Below, piece by piece: positions 17,740 through 26,680 of a stretch of 40,936 nucleotides of DNA. This DNA comes from an uncultured Flavobacteriaceae bacterium (GTDB taxonomy: Bacteria; Bacteroidota; Bacteroidia; Flavobacteriales; Flavobacteriaceae): NCBI GenBank assembly GCA_938009735.1, contig CALLIG010000198.1, positions 1-40,936 on the forward strand. The letters are read 5' to 3'. A program made the translations under genes and the position numbers. Numbering within the stretch: position 1 is the stretch's first letter; each line of letters opens with the position of its first letter. A model generated the notes under the pieces. That model had not been told where the DNA came from. It saw only the letters and a list, made by a program, of their open reading frames with translations, and did no database searches.

Positions 17740-18611
17740 TAAGCCTCTTCGGTATTAGGTTCTAATTTTCTTAAACAAATCACTAAACTGTCCCTCCAAT
17801 AAGGTATTCTGACTTCTAGAACTCTTTTTATCTTAGACTTATCCATAACGCTAAAAGCAGGTCGTTTTGCTGGTGTAGGGTATGCTTCCGAACGAATAGG
17901 AAGCAATTTCATTTTTGAGTCACTTATATCAAAAATAGCTTTGGCAAAATCATACCAACTTGCTACACCTTCGTTACTGTAGTGATATACTCCATAAGCA
18001 ATACTATCTTCGGTAATCATTTTTAAAATGACCTCAGCCAAATTTCCCCCATAAGTGGGAGTCCCTACTTGATCGCTAACAATACTTAACGAATCTCTTT
18101 CTTTTGCAAAACGCAACATAGTTTTGCAAAAATTTTGTCCGTGTTCAGAGTACAACCAAGACGTTCTAATTATGAAATGTTCTTTTACTCCATCTATTGT
18201 AGCTTGCTCTCCATTTAATTTGGTTAAACCATATGAACCTAACGGATTTGTTTCATCTTCTTCTAGATATGGTAAAGAGGATTTTCCGTCGAAAACAAAA
18301 TCTGTAGAAATTTGAATGAACTTTACTTCATGATCATTGCATGCTTCCGCTAGATTTTTAGCCCCATCAACATTTACTTTTTCAGCTATATCTTGTTCGC
18401 TTTCTGATTTATCAACATTGGTATAGGCAGCACAATTAACGCAAAAATCGAAATCATTGGTCTCAAAAAAAGCATTTACCTGACTTGCTTTTGTAATATC
18501 AAGAACATCAACATCAACATATATAAAATGATGCTCTTTCAAGTTTGCTGCACTATCTTTAATACAAGATGCCAGTTGCCCTTTGCCTCCTGTTACTAAG
18601 ACATTCTTCAT
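17739..18611 (-). CDS. rfbD: dTDP-4-dehydrorhamnose reductase
   Basis: A 290-aa short-chain dehydrogenase-type enzyme making the last step of dTDP-L-rhamnose synthesis, NADPH-dependent reduction of the 4-keto group. It has the VTGGKGQLASCI nucleotide-binding loop near the N-terminus, NCAAYTNVDKSE (about 58-69), STDFVFDG (about 102-109) and YGLTKLNGE with the catalytic Tyr/Lys pair. It overlaps rfbC by 4 bp (ATGA) and asnB by 1 bp. Part of a compact rfbBACD block. Confidence 0.95.
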   Translation of the reverse strand: MKNVLVTGGKGQLASCIKDSAANLKEHHFIYVDVDVLDITKASQVNAFFETNDFDFCVNCAAYTNVDKSESEQDIAEKVNVDGAKNLAEACNDHEVKFIQISTDFVFDGKSSLPYLEEDETNPLGSYGLTKLNGEQATIDGVKEHFIIRTSWLYSEHGQNFCKTMLRFAKERDSLSIVSDQVGTPTYGGNLAEVILKMITEDSIAYGVYHYSNEGVASWYDFAKAIFDISDSKMKLLPIRSEAYPTPAKRPAFSVMDKSKIKRVLEVRIPYWRDSLVICLRKLEPNTEEA

Positions 18612-19153
18612 AATCTAGCTTTGTCTAAAGTTGGTAAGATAACGTCCTTCTCGGACACTAGCACGTCATTTGCTGCGGTTTTCCAATCGATATTGATAGT
18701 AGGGTCATTATATATTATTCCGCCTTCAGATGCTTTGTTATAATAGTTGTCGCATTTATAGAAAAACTCAGCGATCTTACTTAATGCTACAAAACCGTGA
18801 GCAAATCCTCTTGGTATAAATAATTGTTTTTTATTCTCCGCGCTTAATTCAATTGCTACATGCTCACCAAAAGTTGGAGAATCCTTTCTTATGTCAACCG
18901 CAACATCTAAAACAGTTCCGCTTAAAACACGAACAAGTTTTGACTGCGCATGCTCTCCGGTTTGATAATGTAACGCTCGAATAACTCCTTTTGAAGAAAA
19001 AGACTGATTGTCTTGCACAAAATTAATATCCGCGTCGATGCTGGAATTGAAACGTTCTTTATTGAAGGACTCCATAAAATAACCCCGTTCATCTTCAAAG
19101 ACAGTTGGTTCAATTATAAAACACCCTTTTAACTTAGTTTCGATAGCAATCAT
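18608..19153 (-). CDS. rfbC: dTDP-4-dehydrorhamnose 3,5-epimerase
   Basis: A 181-aa cupin enzyme epimerising C3 and C5 of dTDP-4-dehydro-6-deoxyglucose. Diagnostic stretches are [33 protein letters not shown] (with the catalytic His) and [14 protein letters not shown]. Length is typical (about 180-185 aa). It overlaps rfbA and rfbD by 4 bp each, giving translational coupling in the block. Confidence 0.96.
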   Translation of the reverse strand: MIAIETKLKGCFIIEPTVFEDERGYFMESFNKERFNSSIDADINFVQDNQSFSSKGVIRALHYQTGEHAQSKLVRVLSGTVLDVAVDIRKDSPTFGEHVAIELSAENKKQLFIPRGFAHGFVALSKIAEFFYKCDNYYNKASEGGIIYNDPTINIDWKTAANDVLVSEKDVILPTLDKARL

Positions 19154-20019
19154 TTTTGTTGTTTTAGAATACCCAACAAGTTTTTACCATATCCGCTTTT
19201 CATTAAGGGTTCAGCTAAACTTCTAAATTGCTCTTCATTAATGTAGCCCATTTCATAAGCTGCACCTTCAATAGCGCCAATTTTTAGTCCTTGCCGTTCT
19301 TCAATAACCTCAACAAATTGAGAAGCTTGCATGAGTGATTGAAAAGTACCTGTATCTAACCAAGCAGTTCCTCTATCTAAAATGCTCACACTTAATTTTC
19401 CTCGCTCTAAATACACTCTATTGACGTCAGTTATTTCTAATTCACCTCTATGACTTGGTGGAATATTTTTAGCAATTTCAACTACATCATTATCATAAAA
19501 ATAGATGCCTGGCACCGCATAATTAGATTTAGGTTCTAAAGGTTTTTCTTCTATGCTTATTGCTTTTCCTTCAGAATCAAACTCAACTACACCATAACGT
19601 TCTGGGTCATGAACACGATAAGCATATATAACACCACCTTTAGGATCATTGTTGGTTTGTAACAATTTCGCTAAACCAGAGCCATAAAAAATATTATCTC
19701 CCAGAATAAGAGCAACTTTATCGCTGCCTATAAAATCAGCCCCAATTATAAATGCTTCAGCTAAGCCATTTGGTGCTTCTTGTACTGCATATGAAAAACT
19801 ACAACCGTATTTTTCACCATCACCAAGCAAATCTTTAAAAAGAGGAAGATCTTTAGGAGTTGAAATAATCAGTATTTCTCGAATTCCAGAATACATTAAA
19901 GTAGATAATGGATAATAGATCATTGGTTTATCATAAATAGGCATCAATTGCTTACTTACAGATAATGTTAATGGGTGCAGTCGTGTGCCTGAACCTCCAG
20001 CAAGAATTATTCCCTTCAT
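19150..20019 (-). CDS. rfbA: Glucose-1-phosphate thymidylyltransferase
   Basis: A 289-aa nucleotidyltransferase producing dTDP-glucose from dTTP and glucose-1-phosphate. It starts with [16 protein letters not shown], the nucleotide-binding signature, and contains [25 protein letters not shown] (metal-binding Asp) and [20 protein letters not shown]. The length is typical of RmlA. It lies 51 bp downstream of rfbB and supplies the first intermediate of the rhamnose pathway. Confidence 0.96.
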   Translation of the reverse strand: MKGIILAGGSGTRLHPLTLSVSKQLMPIYDKPMIYYPLSTLMYSGIREILIISTPKDLPLFKDLLGDGEKYGCSFSYAVQEAPNGLAEAFIIGADFIGSDKVALILGDNIFYGSGLAKLLQTNNDPKGGVIYAYRVHDPERYGVVEFDSEGKAISIEEKPLEPKSNYAVPGIYFYDNDVVEIAKNIPPSHRGELEITDVNRVYLERGKLSVSILDRGTAWLDTGTFQSLMQASQFVEVIEERQGLKIGAIEGAAYEMGYINEEQFRSLAEPLMKSGYGKNLLGILKQQK

Positions 20020-20070
20020 TTATTTTCCATTTAGCTATGAACTCCTTTTACAACAAACAAATTACGCTTA

Positions 20071-21114
20071 TTAATTGTACATTTTTTTATAGTATTCTTG
20101 ATACAAACCAGAGGTTACACTATTTAACCAATCTTCATTTTCAAGATACCAATCAATTGTTCTTTCTAAACCTTGCTCAAATGTTACCGAGGGTTTCCAA
20201 CCTAATTCTTTATGAATTTTTGACGCATCAATTGCATAACGTAAATCGTGACCAGGGCGATCTTTTACGTAGGTAATGAGTTTTTCTGAAGTGCCTGCTG
20301 GCTTATCTAACTTTTTATCCATTTGCCTGCACAAAAGCTGAACTAAATCAATATTTTGCCATTCATTGAAGCCCCCAATATTATAAGTTTCATGATTTCT
20401 CCCTTTATGAAAAACCAAATCTATAGCTCTTGCGTGATCTTCTACAAAAAGCCAATCGCGAGTATATTTTCCATCACCATATACTGGTAATGGCTTGCCT
20501 TCAATGATGTTGTTTATGAACAAGGGAATCAATTTTTCAGGAAAATGATTTGGGCCATAATTATTTGAGCAATTTGTTATCACATAGGGTAAACCATAGG
20601 TTTCACCATAAGCTCTTACAAAATGGTCTGAGCTCGCTTTAGACGCTGAGTAAGGTGAATTGGGATCGTAAGCCGTTGTTTCTAAAAAAAGACCTTCGCT
20701 ACCTAAAGAGCCATAGACTTCATCGGTACTAACATGATAAAATCTTTTATTTGAAAAATCATCTTTCCATAAATTTCTTGCCGCATTTAATAAATTCACC
20801 GTACCGAATATGTTCGTCTTTACAAATGCTAATGGGTCTGAAATTGATCGATCTACATGAGATTCAGCTGCCAAGTGTATAACACCATTAAAATTATATT
20901 TCTTAAAAATCTCATTTATATAGCTCTCGTCAACAATATCTCCTTTTAAAAAGGTATAATTTGAAGCATCTTCAATATCTCGAAGGTTTTCTAAGTTACC
21001 GGCATAAGTAAGAGCATCTAAGTTGTAAATATTGTAATCAGGGTAATTCTTAATAAGCCTTCTGATCACGTGAGATCCTATAAAACCAGCTCCCCCTGTT
21101 ATTAATATATTCAT
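20071..21114 (-). CDS. rfbB: dTDP-glucose 4,6-dehydratase
   Basis: A 347-aa extended SDR enzyme, NAD-dependent, forming dTDP-4-dehydro-6-deoxyglucose. The Rossmann motif is GGAGFIGSHV at residues 7-16. Other signatures are HLAAESHVDRSI (about 81-92), VSTDEVYGSLG (with the Thr-Asp-Glu catalytic trio) and YSASKASSDHFV (the Tyr-x3-Lys pair). It is the first of the rfbBACD block, 17 bp downstream of the Wzz-like gene. Confidence 0.96.
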   Translation of the reverse strand: MNILITGGAGFIGSHVIRRLIKNYPDYNIYNLDALTYAGNLENLRDIEDASNYTFLKGDIVDESYINEIFKKYNFNGVIHLAAESHVDRSISDPLAFVKTNIFGTVNLLNAARNLWKDDFSNKRFYHVSTDEVYGSLGSEGLFLETTAYDPNSPYSASKASSDHFVRAYGETYGLPYVITNCSNNYGPNHFPEKLIPLFINNIIEGKPLPVYGDGKYTRDWLFVEDHARAIDLVFHKGRNHETYNIGGFNEWQNIDLVQLLCRQMDKKLDKPAGTSEKLITYVKDRPGHDLRYAIDASKIHKELGWKPSVTFEQGLERTIDWYLENEDWLNSVTSGLYQEYYKKMYN

Positions 21115-21131
21115 CCTTGTTTTATTAAACC

Positions 21132-22127
21132 CTATTGTATTTCTTTTGATTTTCTATTTAAATATGCAATGAAGGAAATAAGAAAAAACACTCCAATTAA
21201 TAATAAAGGAATGAGTACAAAGTTCTTATACACCAATTTCTTCTTTACATGATGTGTTTTGCCCAAGTTTACAATACTAATTGGTAGCTTTTGCTCAATT
21301 AGCTCTATTTTTTTTATTTCATTTTCCTTGACCAATCGATTTTTAAAAGCAAGCAAGCTAGGTACGTTCAATCCGCTTTCTCCTTCTAATAAAACCATCC
21401 CCTGACTTGCAGTTTTCTGATTATTATTTAAAGTACTTGTGAAGTTCAAAACCAGATCATCAATCTGTTTTATCAATCCTTGATTTTGTTCAATTCGAAC
21501 AGTCGCATTCTGATTACTTACCTGTTGTAGTTCAATAAAATATGGATTAGAATTGATGTACTTCAAAATTTTATTTACATATTTCTCTCCTTCTTTAGGG
21601 CTAGTATGTGTAAATACAATTCGATGAGTACTTCCGGTTTTCTTTAATATTTCAGATTTTACAATGTCAATTACAAAATCATTGTCTTTATAATTTTGTA
21701 AAATTTCTAAATACTTAATGTCGTCACTAGACTTCTCATTCTCTTTGTCATCTAAAATAGGGGCTATTTCAATTTTAAACTGCCCTAATTTATTCATTTC
21801 AACATCAATACTTTGAAAGAATGTCGTGTCTTTTTGAATAATTTTTGCTCCTAATTCTTCAACTACATCATACAAATAATCTTTACTTTCAAAATTAGGC
21901 TTTACTATCACTTCAGTTTGAAGTTTATCATCAACCAACATGTTTATCAAATACCCAAATCCAATACCAACCACAGTTAAGGCAACAAGTTTAATGAGGT
22001 TTCTTTTTAGGAATAAGAAAATACGAAGAATGCCTTTGAAAGTCTTCCTAAGAATTTTTCGCAGAAGTTGTAGTAATCGACCTAGATCTATTTCGTCTGA
22101 AGATGATGATGAATTGTTTGGTTGCAT
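21132..22127 (-). CDS. Wzz-like polysaccharide chain-length determinant
   Basis: A 331-aa inner-membrane protein with the Wzz topology: a basic N-terminus, a first TM helix at about residues 47-67 (LIKLVALTVVGIGFGYLINM), a long periplasmic region with coiled-coil character (about 180-290), and a second TM helix near the C-terminus (about 300-323). No Walker motifs or tyrosine-rich tail follow, so it is a Wzz-type co-polymerase, not a BY-kinase. Sequence conservation outside the topology is weak, as is usual. Position at the head of the polysaccharide genes, before rfbB, fits control of polymer length. Confidence 0.75.
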   Translation of the reverse strand: MQPNNSSSSSDEIDLGRLLQLLRKILRKTFKGILRIFLFLKRNLIKLVALTVVGIGFGYLINMLVDDKLQTEVIVKPNFESKDYLYDVVEELGAKIIQKDTTFFQSIDVEMNKLGQFKIEIAPILDDKENEKSSDDIKYLEILQNYKDNDFVIDIVKSEILKKTGSTHRIVFTHTSPKEGEKYVNKILKYINSNPYFIELQQVSNQNATVRIEQNQGLIKQIDDLVLNFTSTLNNNQKTASQGMVLLEGESGLNVPSLLAFKNRLVKENEIKKIELIEQKLPISIVNLGKTHHVKKKLVYKNFVLIPLLLIGVFFLISFIAYLNRKSKEIQ

Positions 22128-22134
22128 TTAGTTT

Positions 22135-23826
22135 TTAAGTTGTTGAATTAAAAATTTGAGTCAAAATTTTATCTGTTATCAAGTATGTCGGTTTAACACC
22201 AGTTGTTCCTAAACCTCCTGAAGCCAAAGTGCTTCCAGTTTCTAAGGGGTTATCTGAAGCATAGTAGGCGTATCTAACCTTAACATCTTCACGAATACTT
22301 TTTCTAATTTTCGAAGCTGATTGTATCGCTTTTTGGTAATGCACGCCTTCCATTTCTAAACCTATAACATTCCAAGTTGATTGATGGAAAAACTTCAAAA
22401 TATCTTTATTTTGGAGAGATGTTCCTAAAACTGTCACCATGGTTCCTTCAAAAACTTCTAAACCATGTCCTTTAAAATCTGCTGCACATAGTTCATTTTC
22501 AAAAGGATAATTATCTGCTGTCCCTTCAAAGATATGCGCTGAAGGAATCATTAAATCACCTTTTCCTCCTTCTAATATGCCCGCTTTACCCATAATGGAA
22601 ATCGAAGCTATATTCAAATATGTAACTCCATTATCTTGACCTCCAAAAGGTTTCAAAAGCTCATCAATAGTCTCATAGGCCTGTTCGCCAAAAGCATAGT
22701 CCATTACAAATATAACAGGTTTTTCATTATCCGGAATACCATTTTCTAGCTGATAACAACATGCGTTTTCCCCTATTTTGGCCATGTCAAATATTTGCAC
22801 GTCGATATTCGTTCCGGACAAATCATCAATGGAAATCATTCCGTTTTTCTTTGCTATCAATTCGACTTTTTTACGCAATTCTTTGTTTCCAGAAGAGCTC
22901 AACGCTTCATAAATTTCTAAAGATTCGTTATTAGGAAATTCTTTAGACAAAGCCTTTCTTGCAAACAGCGAGTTCATGACACTATGCATATTTGCACTAA
23001 TTATATGTATCGGCCTTTTAAGAAGGTTGTTTTTCTTTAACTCTGCTTTAATAACATCTGCCCAGCGTTCACCATGAATATGATGACCAAGGCGTTCTCG
23101 CAGTTGAGCACTAAATGTAATTACTCTTTTATCACCCGTCAACTCTTCCTCAATAGCTAATTTTCCAAGCCACCATATAATTTTTAGAAATCGCTCTGGG
23201 TTATCTTTTGTTGCGAATTTTTCGTATATCCAAAGTACTTCATCAAAACTACGCCCTAAAATATTCGCAGTATGAATCAAGGCTACTTCTCTCTCGGCTT
23301 GTGTAAGTTCTTCTTTCTTAACCGCAGTCTCAAGCTTCGTCCAATCGCGTATGGTTTTATCGGTATCTTCAATAAGTACGCGCTTACAGATTTTTTCAGA
23401 TTCAATAAAAAGAAAGGTAAGGTGGGTTAGAATGTCATAAATGTCTGAACGCCCTCTTGTGATCTCAATATTCATTTGCTCATCATCGATTCGATAGCAA
23501 TTACGTCTTCTTTTTGGAGGAACTATAGGCTTAAAGTGAGATTTACCGTAGCCTTCATCTGTAGTAAGATTAATGAATTTGCATTCCTCAATTCCTTCTG
23601 GCAAGCGTTCTAAAACATAGATAAGACCATTAAATTCTGCTTTCTCTTCTGCTACCGTACCATAAATTTCAGGGCGCAGTTGAAGTAGTGCGTTTTTAAG
23701 AGATTCTCCTGAAACTCCAGTAGGTTTGTAAAAACCTCTATTAAATAAGTGACGCATTGTTATATACAAACGCTCAATCGCGTTGGTAGATTCTTGCGCT
23801 CGTGTAGTAGTGGTTGTTTTGCCCAT
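22135..23826 (-). CDS. Conserved protein with C-terminal nucleoside-phosphorylase-like region (function unknown)
   Basis: A 563-aa soluble protein I know only as a conserved flavobacterial family of unknown function (it may be DUF6909). The N-terminal 260 residues are mostly helical and unrecognised. Residues about 365-530 recall the PNP/MTA nucleosidase fold: a strand PVIFVMDYAFG (370-380), GTMVTVLGTS (461-470), GLEMEGVHYQKAI (489-501), like the family's MEG motif that contacts ribose, and then VRYAYYASDNPL (517-528), where the catalytic Asp of that family normally sits. Those matches are by eye. It lies between the GH3 gene (52 bp upstream) and the Wzz-like gene (7 bp downstream), with a promoter-like TAATTTTG just ahead. 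Not obviously a polysaccharide enzyme; GH3 partnership is a possibility. Confidence 0.7.
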   Translation of the reverse strand: MGKTTTTTRAQESTNAIERLYITMRHLFNRGFYKPTGVSGESLKNALLQLRPEIYGTVAEEKAEFNGLIYVLERLPEGIEECKFINLTTDEGYGKSHFKPIVPPKRRRNCYRIDDEQMNIEITRGRSDIYDILTHLTFLFIESEKICKRVLIEDTDKTIRDWTKLETAVKKEELTQAEREVALIHTANILGRSFDEVLWIYEKFATKDNPERFLKIIWWLGKLAIEEELTGDKRVITFSAQLRERLGHHIHGERWADVIKAELKKNNLLKRPIHIISANMHSVMNSLFARKALSKEFPNNESLEIYEALSSSGNKELRKKVELIAKKNGMISIDDLSGTNIDVQIFDMAKIGENACCYQLENGIPDNEKPVIFVMDYAFGEQAYETIDELLKPFGGQDNGVTYLNIASISIMGKAGILEGGKGDLMIPSAHIFEGTADNYPFENELCAADFKGHGLEVFEGTMVTVLGTSLQNKDILKFFHQSTWNVIGLEMEGVHYQKAIQSASKIRKSIREDVKVRYAYYASDNPLETGSTLASGGLGTTGVKPTYLITDKILTQIFNSTT

Positions 23827-23840
23827 GAAAGAATTTCAGT

Positions 23841-23848
23841 CAAAATTA
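23841..23848 (-). promoter_or_regulatory. Candidate -7 box upstream of the phosphorylase-like gene
   Basis: Minus-strand TAATTTTG matches the Bacteroidota TANNTTTG -7 consensus. It ends 14 bp before the ATG at 23826, giving a leader of roughly 10 nt. No clear -33 TTG at the standard spacing. If real, the downstream polysaccharide genes can be transcribed separately from the GH3/M23 genes. Confidence 0.35.
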
Positions 23849-23878
23849 CAAATAAAAATCAGGTTTTGTAAGGGCTAA

Positions 23879-25381
23879 CTATCCTTCAGTTTTTTGTGCT
23901 GAAAGTACATCAGCAACCTTTCGGTCATTTGCTAAGCGCTGTACTTTATTCTGCCCTCCTAATTTTCCTATAGATTTCATGTATGCTTGAAACCCTCCCT
24001 TATTTATTGATGTAATTTTTAATGTTTGTAGTATTCTACCGTCGATTAAATCGAAATAATAACTATTCTGTTTTTGGAGAGAAGAATCTAAAAGTTCAAT
24101 AAATTTTGATTTATCAGAGGGTTCTTTTTCAAATTCTATGAGCCACTCATGATATGGCAACTGATCGCCTTCAGGTGTAATTTGTGGAGCAACCGTAAAT
24201 TCGTTTACTTGAGCGTCAGATTGACTAATTGCCTGTTGCATAGCCTCTTCAACTTCTTTTGCAATAACATGTTCGCCGAATGCAGAAATAAAATGCTTTA
24301 TGCGCCCAGAGACTATAATTTTAAATGGCTTTAATGAAATAAACTGAACGGTATCTCCTAGGTTATACGCCCATAATCCAGCGTTTGTTGAGATGATCAT
24401 TACATAATTTACATGTAGTTCGACATCTTTTAAAGTTAGACGCTTTGCATCTTCCTCAAAAAATTCATCTGATTTTACAAATTCATAAAAAATGCCTGAA
24501 TTCAAAAGCAAAAGCATTCCCTTTTCTTTCTGAGAATTTTGATATGCAAAAAACCCTTCACTAGCAGGAAAAAGTTCTATACTATCTACTTTTCTGCCGA
24601 TCAGATTTTCGAATTTTGCGCGATATGGTTCATAATTAACTCCTCCATAAATAAACAAATTGAAATTTTTGAATAGTTCACCGATTGGTTTGCCGGTTTT
24701 ATCTCGTAGTTTTTCAAAATACATTTGCACCCATGACGGTATCCCTGCAATGATCGTCATATCCTCATTCATAGTCTCTTTGACTATAGTATTAACCTTG
24801 GTTTCCCAGTCTTCAATGCAATTGGTTTCCCAGCTGGGCAATCGGTTTTTTTGAAGATAGTTAGGCACATAATGCGCTGAGATTCCTGAAAGTCTTCCTA
24901 GTTTGATACCGTTCTTCTCCTGCATTTCAGGACTTCCCTGTAAAAAAATCATTTTACCATCTACGAATGCGGTATTTCCTGTTTCGTGAATGTAGTTTAG
25001 AATAGCATTACGAGACGCCTCAATTTGATACTTAATTGATTCTTCAGTTATAGGAATATACTTTGCGCCTGAAGTTGTACCTGATGTCTTGGCAAAATAT
25101 TTTGGTTTACCAGGCCATAAGATATCTTCCTTGCCTTCTACAACTTGTTCAACATAATGTTTAAGTTGTTCATAATCACGAATAGGAACTTTTTTGACAA
25201 AATCTGAATATGATTCTATAGCCGTAAACTCATGGTCCTTTCCGAATTGTGTTTGTGAAGCTTTAGATATTATTTCATTGAATACTCTTTGTTGAGTTTC
25301 AAATGGATTATTAGCCCACTTAGCCGTTTTTGATGCTATATTCTTTGCGAAAATTTTAGCACCTAGTGATTTTAATGACAT
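23879..25381 (-). CDS. GH3-family acyl-adenylate / acyl-amido synthetase-like protein
   Basis: A 500-aa cytosolic protein of the GH3 family, known from plants where it adenylates acyl acids and conjugates them to amino acids; the bacterial role is unknown. The ATP/AMP-binding motif is YFAKTSGTTSGAKYIPIT (about 96-113). It is followed by SIELFPASEGFFAYQ (about 267-281), an acid-rich acyl-AMP motif, then STNAGLWAYNLGDTVQF (about 330-346) and ISAFGEHVIAKEVEEAM (about 365-381) at the mobile C-terminal lobe. It has full family length. The start is 5 bp from the stop of the upstream M23 gene, so the two are co-transcribed. Substrate is not inferable. Confidence 0.88.
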   Translation of the reverse strand: MSLKSLGAKIFAKNIASKTAKWANNPFETQQRVFNEIISKASQTQFGKDHEFTAIESYSDFVKKVPIRDYEQLKHYVEQVVEGKEDILWPGKPKYFAKTSGTTSGAKYIPITEESIKYQIEASRNAILNYIHETGNTAFVDGKMIFLQGSPEMQEKNGIKLGRLSGISAHYVPNYLQKNRLPSWETNCIEDWETKVNTIVKETMNEDMTIIAGIPSWVQMYFEKLRDKTGKPIGELFKNFNLFIYGGVNYEPYRAKFENLIGRKVDSIELFPASEGFFAYQNSQKEKGMLLLLNSGIFYEFVKSDEFFEEDAKRLTLKDVELHVNYVMIISTNAGLWAYNLGDTVQFISLKPFKIIVSGRIKHFISAFGEHVIAKEVEEAMQQAISQSDAQVNEFTVAPQITPEGDQLPYHEWLIEFEKEPSDKSKFIELLDSSLQKQNSYYFDLIDGRILQTLKITSINKGGFQAYMKSIGKLGGQNKVQRLANDRKVADVLSAQKTEG

Positions 25382-25386
25382 GCTTT

Positions 25387-26256
25387 CTATTTAAAATCAA
25401 TGAAATCTAATGGATTTATTGGTGTGCCCTTATCCCAAAGTTCAAAATGAAGATGTGGACCTGTGGTAAATTCTCCTGTATTTCCTACAGATGCAATAAC
25501 CTCTCCGGCTCTTACTATATCGCCTTGTGTTTTATTCAAAGACCCATTATGCTTGTAGACGCTTAAAAAACCATCTCGATGCTCTATTATGATCACGTGG
25601 CCCGTATCTGCTGTCCATTCGGCAAAAATTACAATGCCGTTGGCTGCTGCTTTTACGGGTGTTTCTCTCGGCGCAACCACATCAACTGCATAATGCTTTC
25701 TTTGAGCGTCATACTTTTGCGAAACCGTTCCGCTAATAGGAGGGAAGAGCGCAATATCTGATGTTGTGGTATTTCTTTCAAACAAATTATATTTATCTTC
25801 TAAGGCAACCTCAGCTCTAAGTAATGAATCTTGCTTAATAGGGGTTAAATCAACAGTAGATGGGTCTAGTTTGAACTGTTCTCTAAGTGAATCTCTATTG
25901 ACCTGGTTATTCTCAATATCACCAGATAATACCATACGTATATTATATAAATACCGATTGGTATTATAAAGAACGCGAACCAAAGAATCAGTTTCGTAAG
26001 TAAGATCAGTAGCCTGTTTCTTTAATTTAGTTGAAGAATAGCCTGGAATATACTCGCGAAGGGGAGTAAAGGCGATAAGTAAAGTAGTAAGGCCAATTAA
26101 ACCAATAATACACAGAGAACCGCTGACAAAAACGTTTAATCTACTTAGTTTAAAAGAGATCTTTTCTTCAAAAGTACTTTCATTCAAAATCACCAAACGA
26201 TACTTATGAAGTAACTTTTTTTTGATTTCTTTTCTCTTTTTTACCTTTTTGGCCAT
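25387..26256 (-). CDS. M23 family metallopeptidase, membrane anchored
   Basis: A 289-aa predicted peptidoglycan endopeptidase. A very basic cytoplasmic N-terminus is followed by one TM helix (about residues 41-63) and a short coiled-coil linker. The C-terminal LytM/M23 domain (about 170-285) has metal ligands HYAVD (H188, D192) and GPHLHFELW (H268, H270), so it is probably active. The first motif is HxxxD as usual, with Ala in place of the common Gly. A -7 box lies only 6 bp before its ATG. It is first in the minus-strand run and is divergent from tatA, 199 bp away. Confidence 0.92.
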   Translation of the reverse strand: MAKKVKKRKEIKKKLLHKYRLVILNESTFEEKISFKLSRLNVFVSGSLCIIGLIGLTTLLIAFTPLREYIPGYSSTKLKKQATDLTYETDSLVRVLYNTNRYLYNIRMVLSGDIENNQVNRDSLREQFKLDPSTVDLTPIKQDSLLRAEVALEDKYNLFERNTTTSDIALFPPISGTVSQKYDAQRKHYAVDVVAPRETPVKAAANGIVIFAEWTADTGHVIIIEHRDGFLSVYKHNGSLNKTQGDIVRAGEVIASVGNTGEFTTGPHLHFELWDKGTPINPLDFIDFK

Positions 26257-26262
26257 AGATTA

Positions 26263-26270
26263 CAAAGATA
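26263..26270 (-). promoter_or_regulatory. Candidate -7 box for the M23 peptidase gene (near-leaderless)
   Basis: Minus-strand TATCTTTG is a perfect TANNTTTG match. Only six bases separate it from the ATG at 26256, so the transcript would have a leader of about 0-3 nt. No TTG is seen at the normal -33 spacing. Confidence 0.45.
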
Positions 26271-26426
26271 GTATTAGAATTTAATTCTTCTTAAGATCAT
26301 TCAAAATTATTAGTTTAAGTAAAATTAATGATTGCCTTCTTTAAAAACCAATAGCATAGTATTGATGAATTAAGTAATTAAAAAACCTCACTTGCATTAG
26401 TATATACTACAATCAATATCTTTTTG

Positions 26427-26434
26427 TACATTTG
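26427..26434 (+). promoter_or_regulatory. Candidate -7 box for tatA
   Basis: TACATTTG matches the TANNTTTG consensus and ends 21 bp before the tatA ATG, giving a leader of about 17 nt. A TTG at 26392-26394 is too far upstream to be a standard -33 element. Confidence 0.4.
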
Positions 26435-26455
26435 TTATCCATTAAATTTTAAACT

Positions 26456-26629
26456 ATGATAGCTTTACATACATTTTTAGCAATAGGGGCTCCGCAAATT
26501 ATATTAGTGGTAGTGGTAGTACTACTTCTTTTTGGAGGTAAAAAAATTCCCGAATTGATGAGAGGCCTTGGTAGTGGCATCAAGGAGTTTAAAGACGCCT
26601 CTAAAGAAGACGACAAATTAGAAGAATAA
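26456..26629 (+). CDS. tatA: Twin-arginine translocase subunit TatA/TatE
   Basis: A 57-aa protein read directly from the sequence. It has one N-terminal TM helix (about residues 8-26; [20 protein letters not shown]), the FGGKKIPEL hinge that defines TatA/E, an amphipathic helix ([14 protein letters not shown]) and a short acidic tail. It forms the pore-building component of the Tat pathway, which exports folded proteins. Family members are 50-90 aa, so it is complete. It is a single-gene unit with its own -7 box and a strong terminator; tatC is not in the window. It is divergent from the M23 gene. Confidence 0.95.
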   Translation: MIALHTFLAIGAPQIILVVVVVLLLFGGKKIPELMRGLGSGIKEFKDASKEDDKLEE

Positions 26630-26651
26630 AAAAGATTTATATTTCTGTTTC

Positions 26652-26680
26652 AAACCTTGACAATGTCAAGGTTTTTTTTT
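26652..26680 (+). terminator. Rho-independent terminator after tatA
   Basis: Arms AAACCTTGAC and GTCAAGGTTT with an AAT loop are followed by a T tract to 26680. It starts 22 bp after the tatA stop. Confidence 0.9.

Noticed and set aside
19965-20276. 103-codon plus-strand frame across the rfbA-rfbB junction
   Set aside because: Antisense to two well-identified genes; no domain.
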